Positions 46,928 through 56,310 of a stretch of 64,000 nucleotides of DNA are shown here, piece by piece; position 1 is the first letter of the stretch, and every line of letters begins with the position of its first letter. The notes under the pieces were generated by a model. That model was not told where the DNA came from, ran no database searches, and saw only the letters and a program-made list of their open reading frames with translations. Source of the DNA: Agarilytica sp045430345 (lineage in GTDB: Bacteria > Pseudomonadota > Gammaproteobacteria > Pseudomonadales > Cellvibrionaceae); NCBI GenBank assembly GCA_045430345.1, contig JAILXT010000006.1, positions 124,001 to 188,000 of the forward strand, in the 5' to 3' direction. The position numbers and the translations under genes are program-made.

Positions 46928-48430
46928 TTAGTCCGCCAACAATACTGCATCTGACGTTACCTGTTTACGTTTCTTTCTTTGACGTTTCACTAAAAGCGCT
47001 GCACCGAAAGCACTGATGAGCACGATCATCACTAGCGTTATCACAATGATCACATCTCTTAACTGACGCCCCATAAACGGCGTCAGATGATTCCACTTAT
47101 GCAACAAAGAAAACGACCAACGTTCAGCCCGATCAATGGATCGACTTTGATCAACCAACACCCCGGTCCGCGGATCAACAAATATCCATGTCCCCGCACC
47201 ATCGTTGATCTCGACTCGCCATACAGGTAAACGTTTATTTCGAAAATCGTAGTTCGGACCAAAACTCGTTACGCGGGTCACAGCCCCGATCCCTTCATCA
47301 CCCACGCCCGCATAACGTTTAGCTAAAGCAACAACGAAGTGTTGATCACTCACAATCATATCGCCAGCATTCTTCTGCACAGGGATATACATCGATTTTT
47401 GCTCCATGGGCTTACCGGAAAATCGCTGTTCTCGTGAAGAAGGCGCTTCCGATAAAAGCGGTGAGACACTCGCACGCCAATACAGCTGATCATTTTCAGA
47501 ATAAACCAAAGACAGGGCGTTAATCGAGAACTGTGATAGCTCCGATAAGTGATTTTCACCAAAGGAAGTCGATTCGTGCGTAGGAATCGCGCTTGCTAAT
47601 CGGACACCCAACGTCGTGCTAACAAACGAAGATTGGAGTATGTGATAAAACCCACTGCTAGACCAACCCAACAACGGTAGCCACAACACATAAGCAAACC
47701 AGCGATGATAGCGACGATTTTTATCTTTAATTTTTCGCGACTTTAATGCAATGACAAGTGCAAAGCCAACGATTGCCGTCGCTGCCAAGCATAGCATCCA
47801 TAAAACGATCACTATCACACGACCGAATTCGAATCGATCTAACCAGCTAAACGTATGAAGGTTTTGAAATACCCATTGAACATTACGCTTGAACTGGTTT
47901 GATAAGCTCGCTAGCGCAGCCGTCTCCGTGTATATATAAGCCGTGGTCTGTTCTGAATCACCAAACCGTATACGGTATACCGGAATCAGGCGATTAACTG
48001 ATGGGTAATCCTCTGAGAAGGCCGTTTGAAAATAGACCTCCTCAATATCGGCCGTAGGTAAGTCGGTATAATACGCCGCTAACCACTCAGCTTGCTTTGC
48101 ATCATGGTCGTGTAAATACGATTCCGTACTTAAATCAAAATATTCTCTAGGGCGTTGCTCATCTCGTGTTATTTGTAACAAGGGGCCAGTTTTACCCGCA
48201 ACGACCTTTATAATCTTCGCGCCGTCCACTACATCCGCTTGCATAATAGAGGCGGACAGCACAGGTAACTTATCTGGCGATAAAACCATTCGCGGCGGAA
48301 AAAAGTTAACCGATTGCGGACCAAACCAACTCATGACAGGGTGAGCGATCGCGCTCGCCCCCCAGATCACAATGCCCGTCAACGCCCACCACCCTAGTGC
48401 GTTATGCCATTTAACCAATAATCTTTTCAT
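46928..48430 (-). CDS. PepSY-associated membrane protein
   Basis: The 500-residue inner-membrane protein has four main helices: near residues 10-34, 203-230, 245-268 and 460-485. Between them are PepSY-like periplasmic regions (one reading WRVEINDGAGTWIFVDPRTG). The first helix carries a HNALGWWALTG motif with a histidine, as in PepSY_TM proteins linked to iron reduction. It follows the TonB-receptor gene by 12 nt; a role in reduction of the imported ferric complex is an inference from context. Confidence 0.85.
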   Translation of the reverse strand: MKRLLVKWHNALGWWALTGIVIWGASAIAHPVMSWFGPQSVNFFPPRMVLSPDKLPVLSASIMQADVVDGAKIIKVVAGKTGPLLQITRDEQRPREYFDLSTESYLHDHDAKQAEWLAAYYTDLPTADIEEVYFQTAFSEDYPSVNRLIPVYRIRFGDSEQTTAYIYTETAALASLSNQFKRNVQWVFQNLHTFSWLDRFEFGRVIVIVLWMLCLAATAIVGFALVIALKSRKIKDKNRRYHRWFAYVLWLPLLGWSSSGFYHILQSSFVSTTLGVRLASAIPTHESTSFGENHLSELSQFSINALSLVYSENDQLYWRASVSPLLSEAPSSREQRFSGKPMEQKSMYIPVQKNAGDMIVSDQHFVVALAKRYAGVGDEGIGAVTRVTSFGPNYDFRNKRLPVWRVEINDGAGTWIFVDPRTGVLVDQSRSIDRAERWSFSLLHKWNHLTPFMGRQLRDVIIVITLVMIVLISAFGAALLVKRQRKKRKQVTSDAVLLAD

Positions 48431-48442
48431 TGCTATTCTCCC

Positions 48443-50563
48443 TTAGCGAAGATGCCAACGCACGCCAACAAACGCAGAACGTGGTCTACCTGGCCGATAG
48501 CTCAGATCAGGGTCGTTAACTTGGTTGGATGTATACGAGGAATAACCTTCGTCGGTGATGTTCGCGACCCGCGCATATACGGATAAATCGTCATTAATGT
48601 CGTAATTCATTCGAACATTGAGTAGATCATGCCCAGCATACGTCTGGGTATTGGTCTGATCGGTAAAGTAATCACCGACTGCATCCCACTCAAGTTCAAC
48701 ACGAAGTCCCTCTACAATACTGGGCAAATATGCGACTCTGACATTCACCAACGATTCCGGCGCTCTCGCAACATCATTACCGGCAAAATTTATTTCTTGT
48801 TGACAAAAACACGTTCGAGAAAAAAATGTATAACTAAAGTCCTCATAACGTTGATCCGTTTCCGTATAGGAGATCCCTATAGATAACGCCTCCCCAACCC
48901 AATAGTCCACACCAACTTCAATTCCCTTATGCCGTGTTTCCCCCGCGTTCACCGAATGTCTATTGCCATCATTAATCACGGATACAATATCGTCCTCGAC
49001 CGTCATATCGTAATATGCGAATTCATACGCGATAAGGTCAAATGCTTTCCCCCTAAAACCCACTTCAGAACTGATACTCGTTACCGGTTTTAAACTCGCC
49101 GTATTTTGTGATGAACCAGATCGAAAGAGCGCCCCCACCGTCGGCGCTCTAAACGCGTAACGATAACTGAGATACATCGTATGGTTAGTTAAATATTGAT
49201 ATGTCGCGCCTAACTTCGGGCTCGTATTTTCATAATCTATTTCTTGGCTGTCTGAGCGCCTATGACTAAAATTTGATTCGTCTGCAGGAAGCGCGTTTTC
49301 GTAATCCACTTCAAAGTAATCATAACGTGCACCGGCATTTAGCCTCCATTTTTCACTTACCTGATATTCCACGTGGATATACGGCGATAGCGATTCTTGC
49401 CGCGCATCAAAATCGTAATTTATCTCACCCGTGCGTGAATAATGTGTGTATATATCATCAACGAAGGTAACGTTTATCTCCTCCTCAATATAGGAGGATG
49501 GCGTATTATCAACGTCAAATCCCGATATAAATTCCACTCGTTCATTCAGGAAAAACTGCCTAAACTTTATTTGCGCACCATAGCTTTCAAATTCATAATC
49601 CCGAACATTCGGATCATATGTCACCATCCAACTGGGCATCATCGTCATTTCATTATTACGATAATACGGCGTAACGGTAAAAAGTTGGCTATCGCTTATT
49701 TCATAATTAAATTCTGATGACAAACGGAATGCGTCTACCTGACGAAACCCAATATCATCATGAAAACGGTTTTTCGTCGTATTGTTTCGATAATCATCCT
49801 CTTCTAACGACGAAACACCAGACTGGTCAATCGTCGAGTAGGACGCAACAACTTTTGCCGTCCAATCAGAACTTAACTGGCTATCTAAGCGCAGAGTAAA
49901 AGATTGGCGGTCATAATCTGCCTCATCTCGAAATCCCTCACTTTCGGTAAGATTAATATCAATTCTCGCCGCTATATTTTCATTGCCACCACCAAAGGAA
50001 AACAGCGCCCTGCGCCACTGATCAGAACCTATCTCAACATTGGTACTAATTTCCGTATCTATGGGGGGCGCTTTGGTGATCACGTTGATCACACCGCCAA
50101 TGGCATCACTGCCATACAAAGCAGAACCCGGCCCTTTAATCACTTCAACCCGGCTACTTTGCGGGATATTAATTTCATATAAACCGTTATGATTAAAAAA
50201 ACCGGAAGGACGCGTCGGTAATCCATTTTCCAAAAACAAATACACGCCGGACGTCGATATAGGCTGCCGAATTGACGTCATATGCCCCTCCCCTCCCAGG
50301 TTATTAATATGAACACCGGCAATTCTATTTAATGCATCCGCAGGATGAGCAGGCGAGATATCGATTAGATCTTCCTCTGTTAACACTCCGACCGACTCAG
50401 ATAAATGATATAATTTTTTTTCTTCTCGTGTTGACGTAACAACTACTTGCTCTATGTGAGCAAAGTCACTGTCATTCTCGTTTAACACAAATTTTTCGGA
50501 ATAAACTGAATTCCCTATGACGCTAAATAAAAAAGCGACCAAACACAGCGTTCCATTTTTCAT
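48443..50563 (-). CDS. TonB-dependent outer-membrane receptor
   Basis: The receptor has a signal peptide, a TonB box-like EQVVVTST segment, a plug domain (about residues 30-165, with GPGSALYGSDAIGGVINVIT) and a 22-strand barrel ending in a C-terminal aromatic/Arg strand. I start it at the ATG at 50563; 60 codons upstream do not look like a signal peptide. It imports an iron complex or other bulky ligand. The PepSY gene is 12 nt downstream and is co-transcribed. The ECF sigma gene is divergent, 310 nt away. Confidence 0.92.
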   Translation of the reverse strand: MKNGTLCLVAFLFSVIGNSVYSEKFVLNENDSDFAHIEQVVVTSTREEKKLYHLSESVGVLTEEDLIDISPAHPADALNRIAGVHINNLGGEGHMTSIRQPISTSGVYLFLENGLPTRPSGFFNHNGLYEINIPQSSRVEVIKGPGSALYGSDAIGGVINVITKAPPIDTEISTNVEIGSDQWRRALFSFGGGNENIAARIDINLTESEGFRDEADYDRQSFTLRLDSQLSSDWTAKVVASYSTIDQSGVSSLEEDDYRNNTTKNRFHDDIGFRQVDAFRLSSEFNYEISDSQLFTVTPYYRNNEMTMMPSWMVTYDPNVRDYEFESYGAQIKFRQFFLNERVEFISGFDVDNTPSSYIEEEINVTFVDDIYTHYSRTGEINYDFDARQESLSPYIHVEYQVSEKWRLNAGARYDYFEVDYENALPADESNFSHRRSDSQEIDYENTSPKLGATYQYLTNHTMYLSYRYAFRAPTVGALFRSGSSQNTASLKPVTSISSEVGFRGKAFDLIAYEFAYYDMTVEDDIVSVINDGNRHSVNAGETRHKGIEVGVDYWVGEALSIGISYTETDQRYEDFSYTFFSRTCFCQQEINFAGNDVARAPESLVNVRVAYLPSIVEGLRVELEWDAVGDYFTDQTNTQTYAGHDLLNVRMNYDINDDLSVYARVANITDEGYSSYTSNQVNDPDLSYRPGRPRSAFVGVRWHLR

Positions 50564-50873
50564 ACGACGTATCCCATCCAAATAATTATTGGCGGGCATT
50601 GTAAAGATCGAGAAGAAAATAAGAATGTGGCAAATTGTCGCAGTGGCTTTTCGACTACGATTCATAAGAACCCGACAAGCCGTGCTTAAAAATGGCTTCT
50701 GCCATACACGCCCTTTGTGTTCGTTCCGCAAGCACCAAAGCAAAGTGTCACCTAGAAAGGTAAAAAACTTGGAAGTAAGTGCAACTTTCTTGTGGCATCA
50801 TGTCGTACATCTCGTAAACCCACATAAAGACTAAGCTGGCCACACCTCACCAGCGCGAGAACAATGTAAGCAT
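50564..50873. other. Divergent intergenic region, TonB receptor / ECF sigma
   Basis: These 310 bases hold the promoters for the receptor unit and the sigma/anti-sigma unit. I see no clear Fur box and no ECF-type GGAAC-like -35 with a matching -10. Confidence 0.4.
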
Positions 50874-51452
50874 ATGCAGGATAGAGACGAAGAACTGGTC
50901 GCTTTGGTAGCCCGTTGCGCAATCAAAGACCAAGCCGCACTAAAGCGCTTATTTGAACGGGTTGGGCCTTACCTCAACGCGGTGGCTTACCGCATACTGC
51001 GGCAAGATGACGCGGCTAATGAAGTCTTGCAGGAAGCGTTTTTGCAAATATGGGATAACGCCGCCACCTACCGCCCACACACAGCCAAGGCACTGACCTG
51101 GATGACCAGTATCCTACGCTATCGTGCACTGGACAGACTGGATAAAGAGCGGCGCCTAAATAACCGCTTTATCGTCACTGATGAACAAGACGTGTTTGAT
51201 GCATCGGGCCAACAAAATTCGCCAGAACACGAGATTGCGGGCACCCAGATGGACGGGCAAATTATTGGCTGCCTGGCGCAACTCAACGATAAAATCAGCG
51301 CGAGTATTAAACTTGCCTATATTCACGGCTATTCTCGGGACGAAATCGCGCAAAAATTTGATACCAACGTTAACACGATAAAATCCTGGCTACGCCGGGG
51401 CTCTGAAAGGTTAAAACAATGTCTGGAAACGCAAATGGCGACGAGCCGCTAG
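50874..51452 (+). CDS. ECF-type RNA polymerase sigma factor
   Basis: The 192-residue sigma factor has region 2 (about residues 25-95, with AYRILRQDDAANEVLQEAFLQIWDNA) and region 4 (about 130-185, HTH YSRDEIAQKFDTNVNTIKSW). The 34-nt overlap with the anti-sigma gene shows they form a pair. It is probably inactive until its partner is inactivated. The regulon is unknown; the adjacent LRR and porin genes are candidates. Confidence 0.92.
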   Translation: MQDRDEELVALVARCAIKDQAALKRLFERVGPYLNAVAYRILRQDDAANEVLQEAFLQIWDNAATYRPHTAKALTWMTSILRYRALDRLDKERRLNNRFIVTDEQDVFDASGQQNSPEHEIAGTQMDGQIIGCLAQLNDKISASIKLAYIHGYSRDEIAQKFDTNVNTIKSWLRRGSERLKQCLETQMATSR

Positions 51453-52183
51453 GCGGCCAGCCTCAAGAAGAAAAGACACTGGCGTTTGAATACGTTACCG
51501 GAGTGCTTAGTGCTGACGAGAAGCATGACTTTCGTGCGCGCCTAGATACCGACCCACAACTTCAAAAGGAAGTGCGATTTTGGGAGCAACAGCTCATGAG
51601 TGTCCACCCCGAAGAAGCCCGTGCACCGCAAGCAAACGCCTGGAATAAAATCAGTGATGCCATAGCACCGCAACCCCGTCATCAAACAACACAGACTTCG
51701 CCGGGGTTTGATTGGAAAGCGCTATTCCAGTGGGGCAGCCCCACTATTGCCGCCGTTGCGCTTATGTTTGTGCTATTTGGTTACTACCCAAATGCAACGA
51801 ATACGCCCAGCACACCTACCTCCGCCGATTACGTTGCCGTATTAACCGACACAGAGGGTCGCGCGCTACTTACCGCACTGAGCGCCGCACACGAAAAAAG
51901 TATGCAATTAAAATGGGAAACCCTTGAACGAACACCTAACACCAATATGCAGCTGTGGGCTATTTCAAAACGCGATGGCGAAGCCCGCCCCATCACCGTA
52001 TTCACAGACACCAGCGTTGATCAGTTAACCCTAAACACTGCACAATGGCGACTTGTAACAGACGCTGATTTTCTTTTGCTGACGGAAGAAGAACCGGGCG
52101 GTTCTGCTATTGATGAACCAAGCGAGCACCTATTGGCGAAAGGCGTATGCGTTCGCTTTAGCCCCGACAAATCCGCCAGCTAA
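51419..52183 (+). CDS. Anti-sigma factor, RskA-like
   Basis: The 254-residue protein has a cytoplasmic sigma-binding domain (about residues 20-75, FEYVTGVLSADEKHDFRARL), one membrane helix (about 100-122) and a periplasmic RskA-like domain with two strands around a DTEGRALL segment and an LTEEEPGGS motif. It holds the sigma factor at the membrane. The gene overlaps the sigma gene by 34 nt; AAAGG before the ATG supports the start. Confidence 0.9.
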   Translation: MSGNANGDEPLGGQPQEEKTLAFEYVTGVLSADEKHDFRARLDTDPQLQKEVRFWEQQLMSVHPEEARAPQANAWNKISDAIAPQPRHQTTQTSPGFDWKALFQWGSPTIAAVALMFVLFGYYPNATNTPSTPTSADYVAVLTDTEGRALLTALSAAHEKSMQLKWETLERTPNTNMQLWAISKRDGEARPITVFTDTSVDQLTLNTAQWRLVTDADFLLLTEEEPGGSAIDEPSEHLLAKGVCVRFSPDKSAS

Positions 52184-52207
52184 TCCACTAAACATCGATA
52201 AGGCCTT

Positions 52208-52873
52208 ATGTCACAACGTTATTACATGACTCGTCACTGGCTGGCCCTATTCCTCGGCATTTTATGCTCCAGCAACCTAGTACATGCCAACAGTGAATTC
52301 ATCGCGATATCCGATCTAAACTTTCGGCAATGCATTCACGAGCTATCTCAGAAAAATAACTGGCAACGGCCAGAAGATTTTTTGGCAATAAAATGCCACA
52401 ACAAAAACATTACACGATTAGATGGCATCGAACGTTTCGTCAATCTCGAAACATTGTCTTTACACAAGAACCAAATTAGCAGCATAAATATTGGCGCATT
52501 GACGAAGCTAAAACGGCTCAACCTAGCACGCAATAACATCAAGACCTTGCACCTATCAAACTTACTGCGTCTTACCGAAGTATTTATTTTTGGCAACTCA
52601 CTGACACAACTAGAGATACACACACTACCAAAGCTACAAAAACTCAAAGCAAGTGGCAATCAGCTCATTTCATTTAAATACAGCGCATTACCCGCGCTTA
52701 CGAAAATATACATGTTCGACAATAAAATGGAACATATCGACATACACAACTTGCCCAGCATGAAATATATGGACGTGCGACAAAACCCCATGCCCGATCC
52801 GCTCTATGAAGAAATGGATAAACTAAAAGGCGTGACCATACTGCACGATGGCAACGCAGACGATTGGGACTAA
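52208..52873 (+). CDS. Secreted leucine-rich-repeat protein
   Basis: A signal peptide (cleaved near VHA-NS) leads to five or six leucine-rich repeats of about 20-22 residues (about residues 60-190), with LxxLxxLxLxxNxIxxI-type units. A Cys-containing cap precedes them. LRR proteins bind other proteins; the partner is unknown. It is 24 nt downstream of the anti-sigma gene and probably co-transcribed. Confidence 0.85.
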   Translation: MSQRYYMTRHWLALFLGILCSSNLVHANSEFIAISDLNFRQCIHELSQKNNWQRPEDFLAIKCHNKNITRLDGIERFVNLETLSLHKNQISSINIGALTKLKRLNLARNNIKTLHLSNLLRLTEVFIFGNSLTQLEIHTLPKLQKLKASGNQLISFKYSALPALTKIYMFDNKMEHIDIHNLPSMKYMDVRQNPMPDPLYEEMDKLKGVTILHDGNADDWD

Positions 52874-52885
52874 CACCGTAAATAC

Positions 52886-54151
52886 ATGAAAATTTGTCGC
52901 ACCACGCCCTCGCCTTTACATACCATTCAATACTTGGCGCTTATCGCGGCAGGTATACCCATGGCTCATGCAGAAAAGAATGCCGCTACACCGATTCACG
53001 ACCTGAGTGTTGCAACACGTGTACGATACGCTGATTTAACATCAGACCAACAAGACGGTAGAGCCAGCTCCATACGCCTGCGCTTAGAATTGCAATCTCA
53101 ATGGCGAGCCAATCTCAGCACACATCTCGGTATTGACCACGTGGAAACAGGATTTAAAAACGACCACAGCGACGGCGTACGATTTAATGGAAAACCGGTG
53201 ATACCCGACGCAGCGGGCACCGACTTAAATCAGGCATGGATAAGAGGCCACATCGCAGGAACAGATATTACCTTGGGTCGCCAACGGCTTGCTTTCGGTG
53301 AGCAACGTTTTATGGGCGGTAATGGTTTTTGGCAAAACGAACAAACCTTCGATGCCTTACACATAGAACAGAAATGGCTCAGCCGCTCACGCGCATCCAT
53401 TTCTCATATCACCAACGTCAATCGAATATTTGGCGACGATGCCGATGAGAGCTTAAAAACATCTGATATTAACTTCGTCGCAAACTCGGGGCTGCGTCCA
53501 GAAGCCACACTCGGCGATCACAAACAAAATACACAATTCCTGCGAGTAGAGGTTAACGAGTGGGATTACTCGCAATGGGTGAGCTACGGAATATTTATCG
53601 ACAATAAAGATGCCCCCCTACTTTCAAGCGATACACTGGGAACACGCTATACCTTTAAAGCGCAGGCTTCAACGTTTAAGTACCGCATCGAGGCGGAAGT
53701 TGCATACCAACATCGCACCGAACTCAGTAACACACCTTCCACGCAATATCATAAATTGATCGCCGGAATTGGTTACAATTCCCTATCGCTTAGCGCTCGC
53801 ATTGAACAACTCACCGCTGAATCCGGCGCAGGTTTTATTACACCTCTAGGATCTCTGCACGATTTTCATGGCTGGGCTGATCGCTTTTCAGCAACACCAG
53901 GGACCGGATTAAACGACACATCGCTCAAACTAAAATGGCGATCATCCCCCTGGAAATTCGATCTTCGATATCATTTCTTTTCTGCGACTGAAAACCATGA
54001 TGACTACGGAGAAGAGGTGGACTTAGATATCTTCTTAAAAATCAAACAACACCATCACCTGAATTTAAGGCTTGCTGACTTTAATGCTCACGCTAACGGA
54101 CTTTACGTCGATGATACACGGGTGTTTTTTAGTTACAGCTACAACTTTTAA
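52886..54151 (+). CDS. Alginate-export-like outer-membrane porin
   Basis: The 421-residue protein has a signal peptide (to about residue 29) and a beta-barrel with alternating hydrophobic strands ending in a C-terminal Phe (FFSYSYNF). The GTDITLGRQRLAFGEQRF segment (about 129-146) is typical of the alginate-export family. It is 12 nt after the LRR gene, so the sigma, anti-sigma, LRR and porin genes look like one unit. The transported compound is unknown. Confidence 0.8.
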   Translation: MKICRTTPSPLHTIQYLALIAAGIPMAHAEKNAATPIHDLSVATRVRYADLTSDQQDGRASSIRLRLELQSQWRANLSTHLGIDHVETGFKNDHSDGVRFNGKPVIPDAAGTDLNQAWIRGHIAGTDITLGRQRLAFGEQRFMGGNGFWQNEQTFDALHIEQKWLSRSRASISHITNVNRIFGDDADESLKTSDINFVANSGLRPEATLGDHKQNTQFLRVEVNEWDYSQWVSYGIFIDNKDAPLLSSDTLGTRYTFKAQASTFKYRIEAEVAYQHRTELSNTPSTQYHKLIAGIGYNSLSLSARIEQLTAESGAGFITPLGSLHDFHGWADRFSATPGTGLNDTSLKLKWRSSPWKFDLRYHFFSATENHDDYGEEVDLDIFLKIKQHHHLNLRLADFNAHANGLYVDDTRVFFSYSYNF

Positions 54152-54243
54152 CTCACCTCTCCCTGGCAAACAATAACGCTCTTAGAGAATCCCCCCCTAG
54201 AGATAAACGAATCGAGGCCGACCCTCAGCAAAGCGGCTAAATG

Positions 54244-54262
54244 GGGCGCATATACTGCGCCC
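54244..54262. terminator. Small convergent hairpin
   Basis: GGGCGCA and TGCGCCC form a 7-bp stem around TATAC between the convergent porin and heme-porin genes. There is no long T-tract; terminator function is likely but weak. Confidence 0.4.
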
Positions 54263-54268
54263 TAACGC

Positions 54269-55357
54269 TCAGTAATACATATGCATCTGTAAAAAGAAGT
54301 CTGTAAAGTTTCCACTATCTCGCTGCGGAATATCTTCACCAATACGTACACCCGATCGCAATTGAAGATGGGCGTAGGGCGTATACTCCAACAACAAGGA
54401 ATGCCGCGTTCGCTCATCTTCATCGATACGATCATTGGGGTCCAAATATTCAGAGGTAAGCTTTAGATTGTAACCTTTTGAAATCTCCTTATTTACCTCA
54501 ATAAAGCTCGCCAATTGCACGGTATCATCCTCACCATCTGCCACCTCCTCTTGAATACGATCTAACTCTGCCAAAAATACCCATCCACCGATATTCATGC
54601 CGCCAAACACATTGGCCATAGTACGCCGACCGAGTTCAGCATCATTCAGGGCCGCACTCAACCCCATACGCCAATTATCACCAAGATATTCACCTCTAGC
54701 CGTAAACTGGAAATTTTCATCATCGTTACTGGTACTACTCGTACCGTTGGTGATCGCAAAGTTAAGCACGGCTTTAGAATATTCTAACCCCAACTCTACA
54801 CCGTTATCACTGGTATCAAAATTCACCTGCGTCGCTTGTCGAATAAATGCCAGATCATCCTCTAACCGAATACCGTAAGGCAGCATTAGCTTACCCGCCT
54901 TTATGTAGTTATTTCCCTTCAGCTTCGTTAATACAAAAGCCTCTCGGTTCAGACTTGAACCAGGAGCAACTTGCTGATCAATATAAAACGCAAATTTCGA
55001 GTTTTTAGGTGCAACCGAAAAATACAACTGTGCCGACTGAGTGTTAAAGGATTTTGCATCTTGATCATCTCGATTACTCTGATCGTAATTAAGACGTAGG
55101 TCCCCGCCTAAACTAAACGTATCCGATAGTTTTCCTGGCTCAAGAGCACTGATCTCTCCCACAACTTCAGGCAGCATCTGCGTTCCATAATATGCACCGT
55201 AACTATTACGTGCACCCCCACCGATTGGGTTGGTATGGCAAGCAGAGCATTTGTTATTTGTTTTAAACGCGAGATAGGGCTCTGCCTGAATATTTACAGA
55301 TAAGATAAAGGCTACTAAGCCCAAGATTCGAAAAATATAATTAGAATGAATATTCAT
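54269..55357 (-). CDS. Outer-membrane beta-barrel with an N-terminal CxxCH motif
   Basis: After a signal peptide, residues about 37-41 carry a heme-binding motif CSACH, followed by a GGGARNSYG segment. The rest is a barrel of alternating strands ending in an aromatic residue (MHMYY). This combination is seen in outer-membrane proteins that sit with cytochromes. I start it at the ATG at 55357; the stop of the preceding gene lies 16 nt inside. It is the last of a three-gene envelope redox cluster. Confidence 0.8.
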   Translation of the reverse strand: MNIHSNYIFRILGLVAFILSVNIQAEPYLAFKTNNKCSACHTNPIGGGARNSYGAYYGTQMLPEVVGEISALEPGKLSDTFSLGGDLRLNYDQSNRDDQDAKSFNTQSAQLYFSVAPKNSKFAFYIDQQVAPGSSLNREAFVLTKLKGNNYIKAGKLMLPYGIRLEDDLAFIRQATQVNFDTSDNGVELGLEYSKAVLNFAITNGTSSTSNDDENFQFTARGEYLGDNWRMGLSAALNDAELGRRTMANVFGGMNIGGWVFLAELDRIQEEVADGEDDTVQLASFIEVNKEISKGYNLKLTSEYLDPNDRIDEDERTRHSLLLEYTPYAHLQLRSGVRIGEDIPQRDSGNFTDFFLQMHMYY

Positions 55358-56198
55358 AGTTAAATACACCCCCTTCAATTTTGTTGCTGTCGCCATCCAC
55401 CCGGAACCCATTAATATCGCTTATTTCCGATCCGCCTGGTGAGTTAAGCGTAATATTGAGCTGAGAATAAGGCTGAGGATTTCCCCAATATTGCACCGTC
55501 AGCGTGTTATCGCTGTACTGATAATTAAAATCATCAAGCTGAACGAATAAACGATCATCTCCATCCACCAGCTCTAGTAACGGCACACTCAGTGAAGACA
55601 CACTCAAATCCAGCGTTTCACTAAAATAGAAATCAAAAATGACTTCGCTTGATTGCTTTCGAATACCGACCAACGAGACGGTTGCAGGCACAGAGTTTTT
55701 CTGACTGATACTTTGGGCATTTCGAAACGCACCAGACTCAATCCACGATCGCACTAACACGATTTGTTGATCACTTAATGCCGGGCCACCTAATGGCATT
55801 TGACTACCAACAATACCTGGGGCGCCTTCTATTTTTTGTACAAGGTAACTGTCATCAGGTTCGCCAGGGTTAACACGCAGCAAAGCGGGTACTTCGTCTG
55901 CGTTTACCCCCACTAAGAAATTGAAGCTGTTTTCTTCTGAGTCCAAACGTAAACCTCTTGGTGCCCCGCTACCCGCATGGCACACGGAACAGATAGGTGA
56001 AAATATTTCCTCCTGAATATCCGCAAGGCTTGCCCCCCCCGCTGGTAAACCTGGATCTTCGTTTTGAGTATCATCAGGAACTTGTTCGTCGCCGGACTCA
56101 GATAAAGGCTGACCTTGGCCATCCACCCCCTCACCACTTCCTGCTCCGCAGGCGACAAGCAAGTGCGCACTCCATAAAACACATAATAATTTTTTCAT
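55341..56198 (-). CDS. Cytochrome-c-type lipoprotein with CxxCH motif
   Basis: The 285-residue protein has a lipobox (Leu-Val-Ala-Cys) and, after an acidic linker, a heme motif CSVCH (near residue 75) in a planctomycete-type cytochrome c layout: LRLDSEENSFNFLVG, a GSQMPLGG segment and a final WIESGA helix. A C-terminal beta-domain of about 95 residues follows. The start is the ATG at 56198, with GGAGG 5 nt upstream. It overlaps the heme-barrel gene by 17 nt. Confidence 0.82.
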   Translation of the reverse strand: MKKLLCVLWSAHLLVACGAGSGEGVDGQGQPLSESGDEQVPDDTQNEDPGLPAGGASLADIQEEIFSPICSVCHAGSGAPRGLRLDSEENSFNFLVGVNADEVPALLRVNPGEPDDSYLVQKIEGAPGIVGSQMPLGGPALSDQQIVLVRSWIESGAFRNAQSISQKNSVPATVSLVGIRKQSSEVIFDFYFSETLDLSVSSLSVPLLELVDGDDRLFVQLDDFNYQYSDNTLTVQYWGNPQPYSQLNITLNSPGGSEISDINGFRVDGDSNKIEGGVFNYEYSF

Positions 56199-56310
56199 TT
56201 TTTCCTCCATGCAATTTCGGCCATAAAACCGAAACGCAAAATTCATGTTGTGCAGCATATTGCTATGCCACACACATGTTTTTTCTAAGAAGTTAGTTGA
56301 GAAGTTCGGA

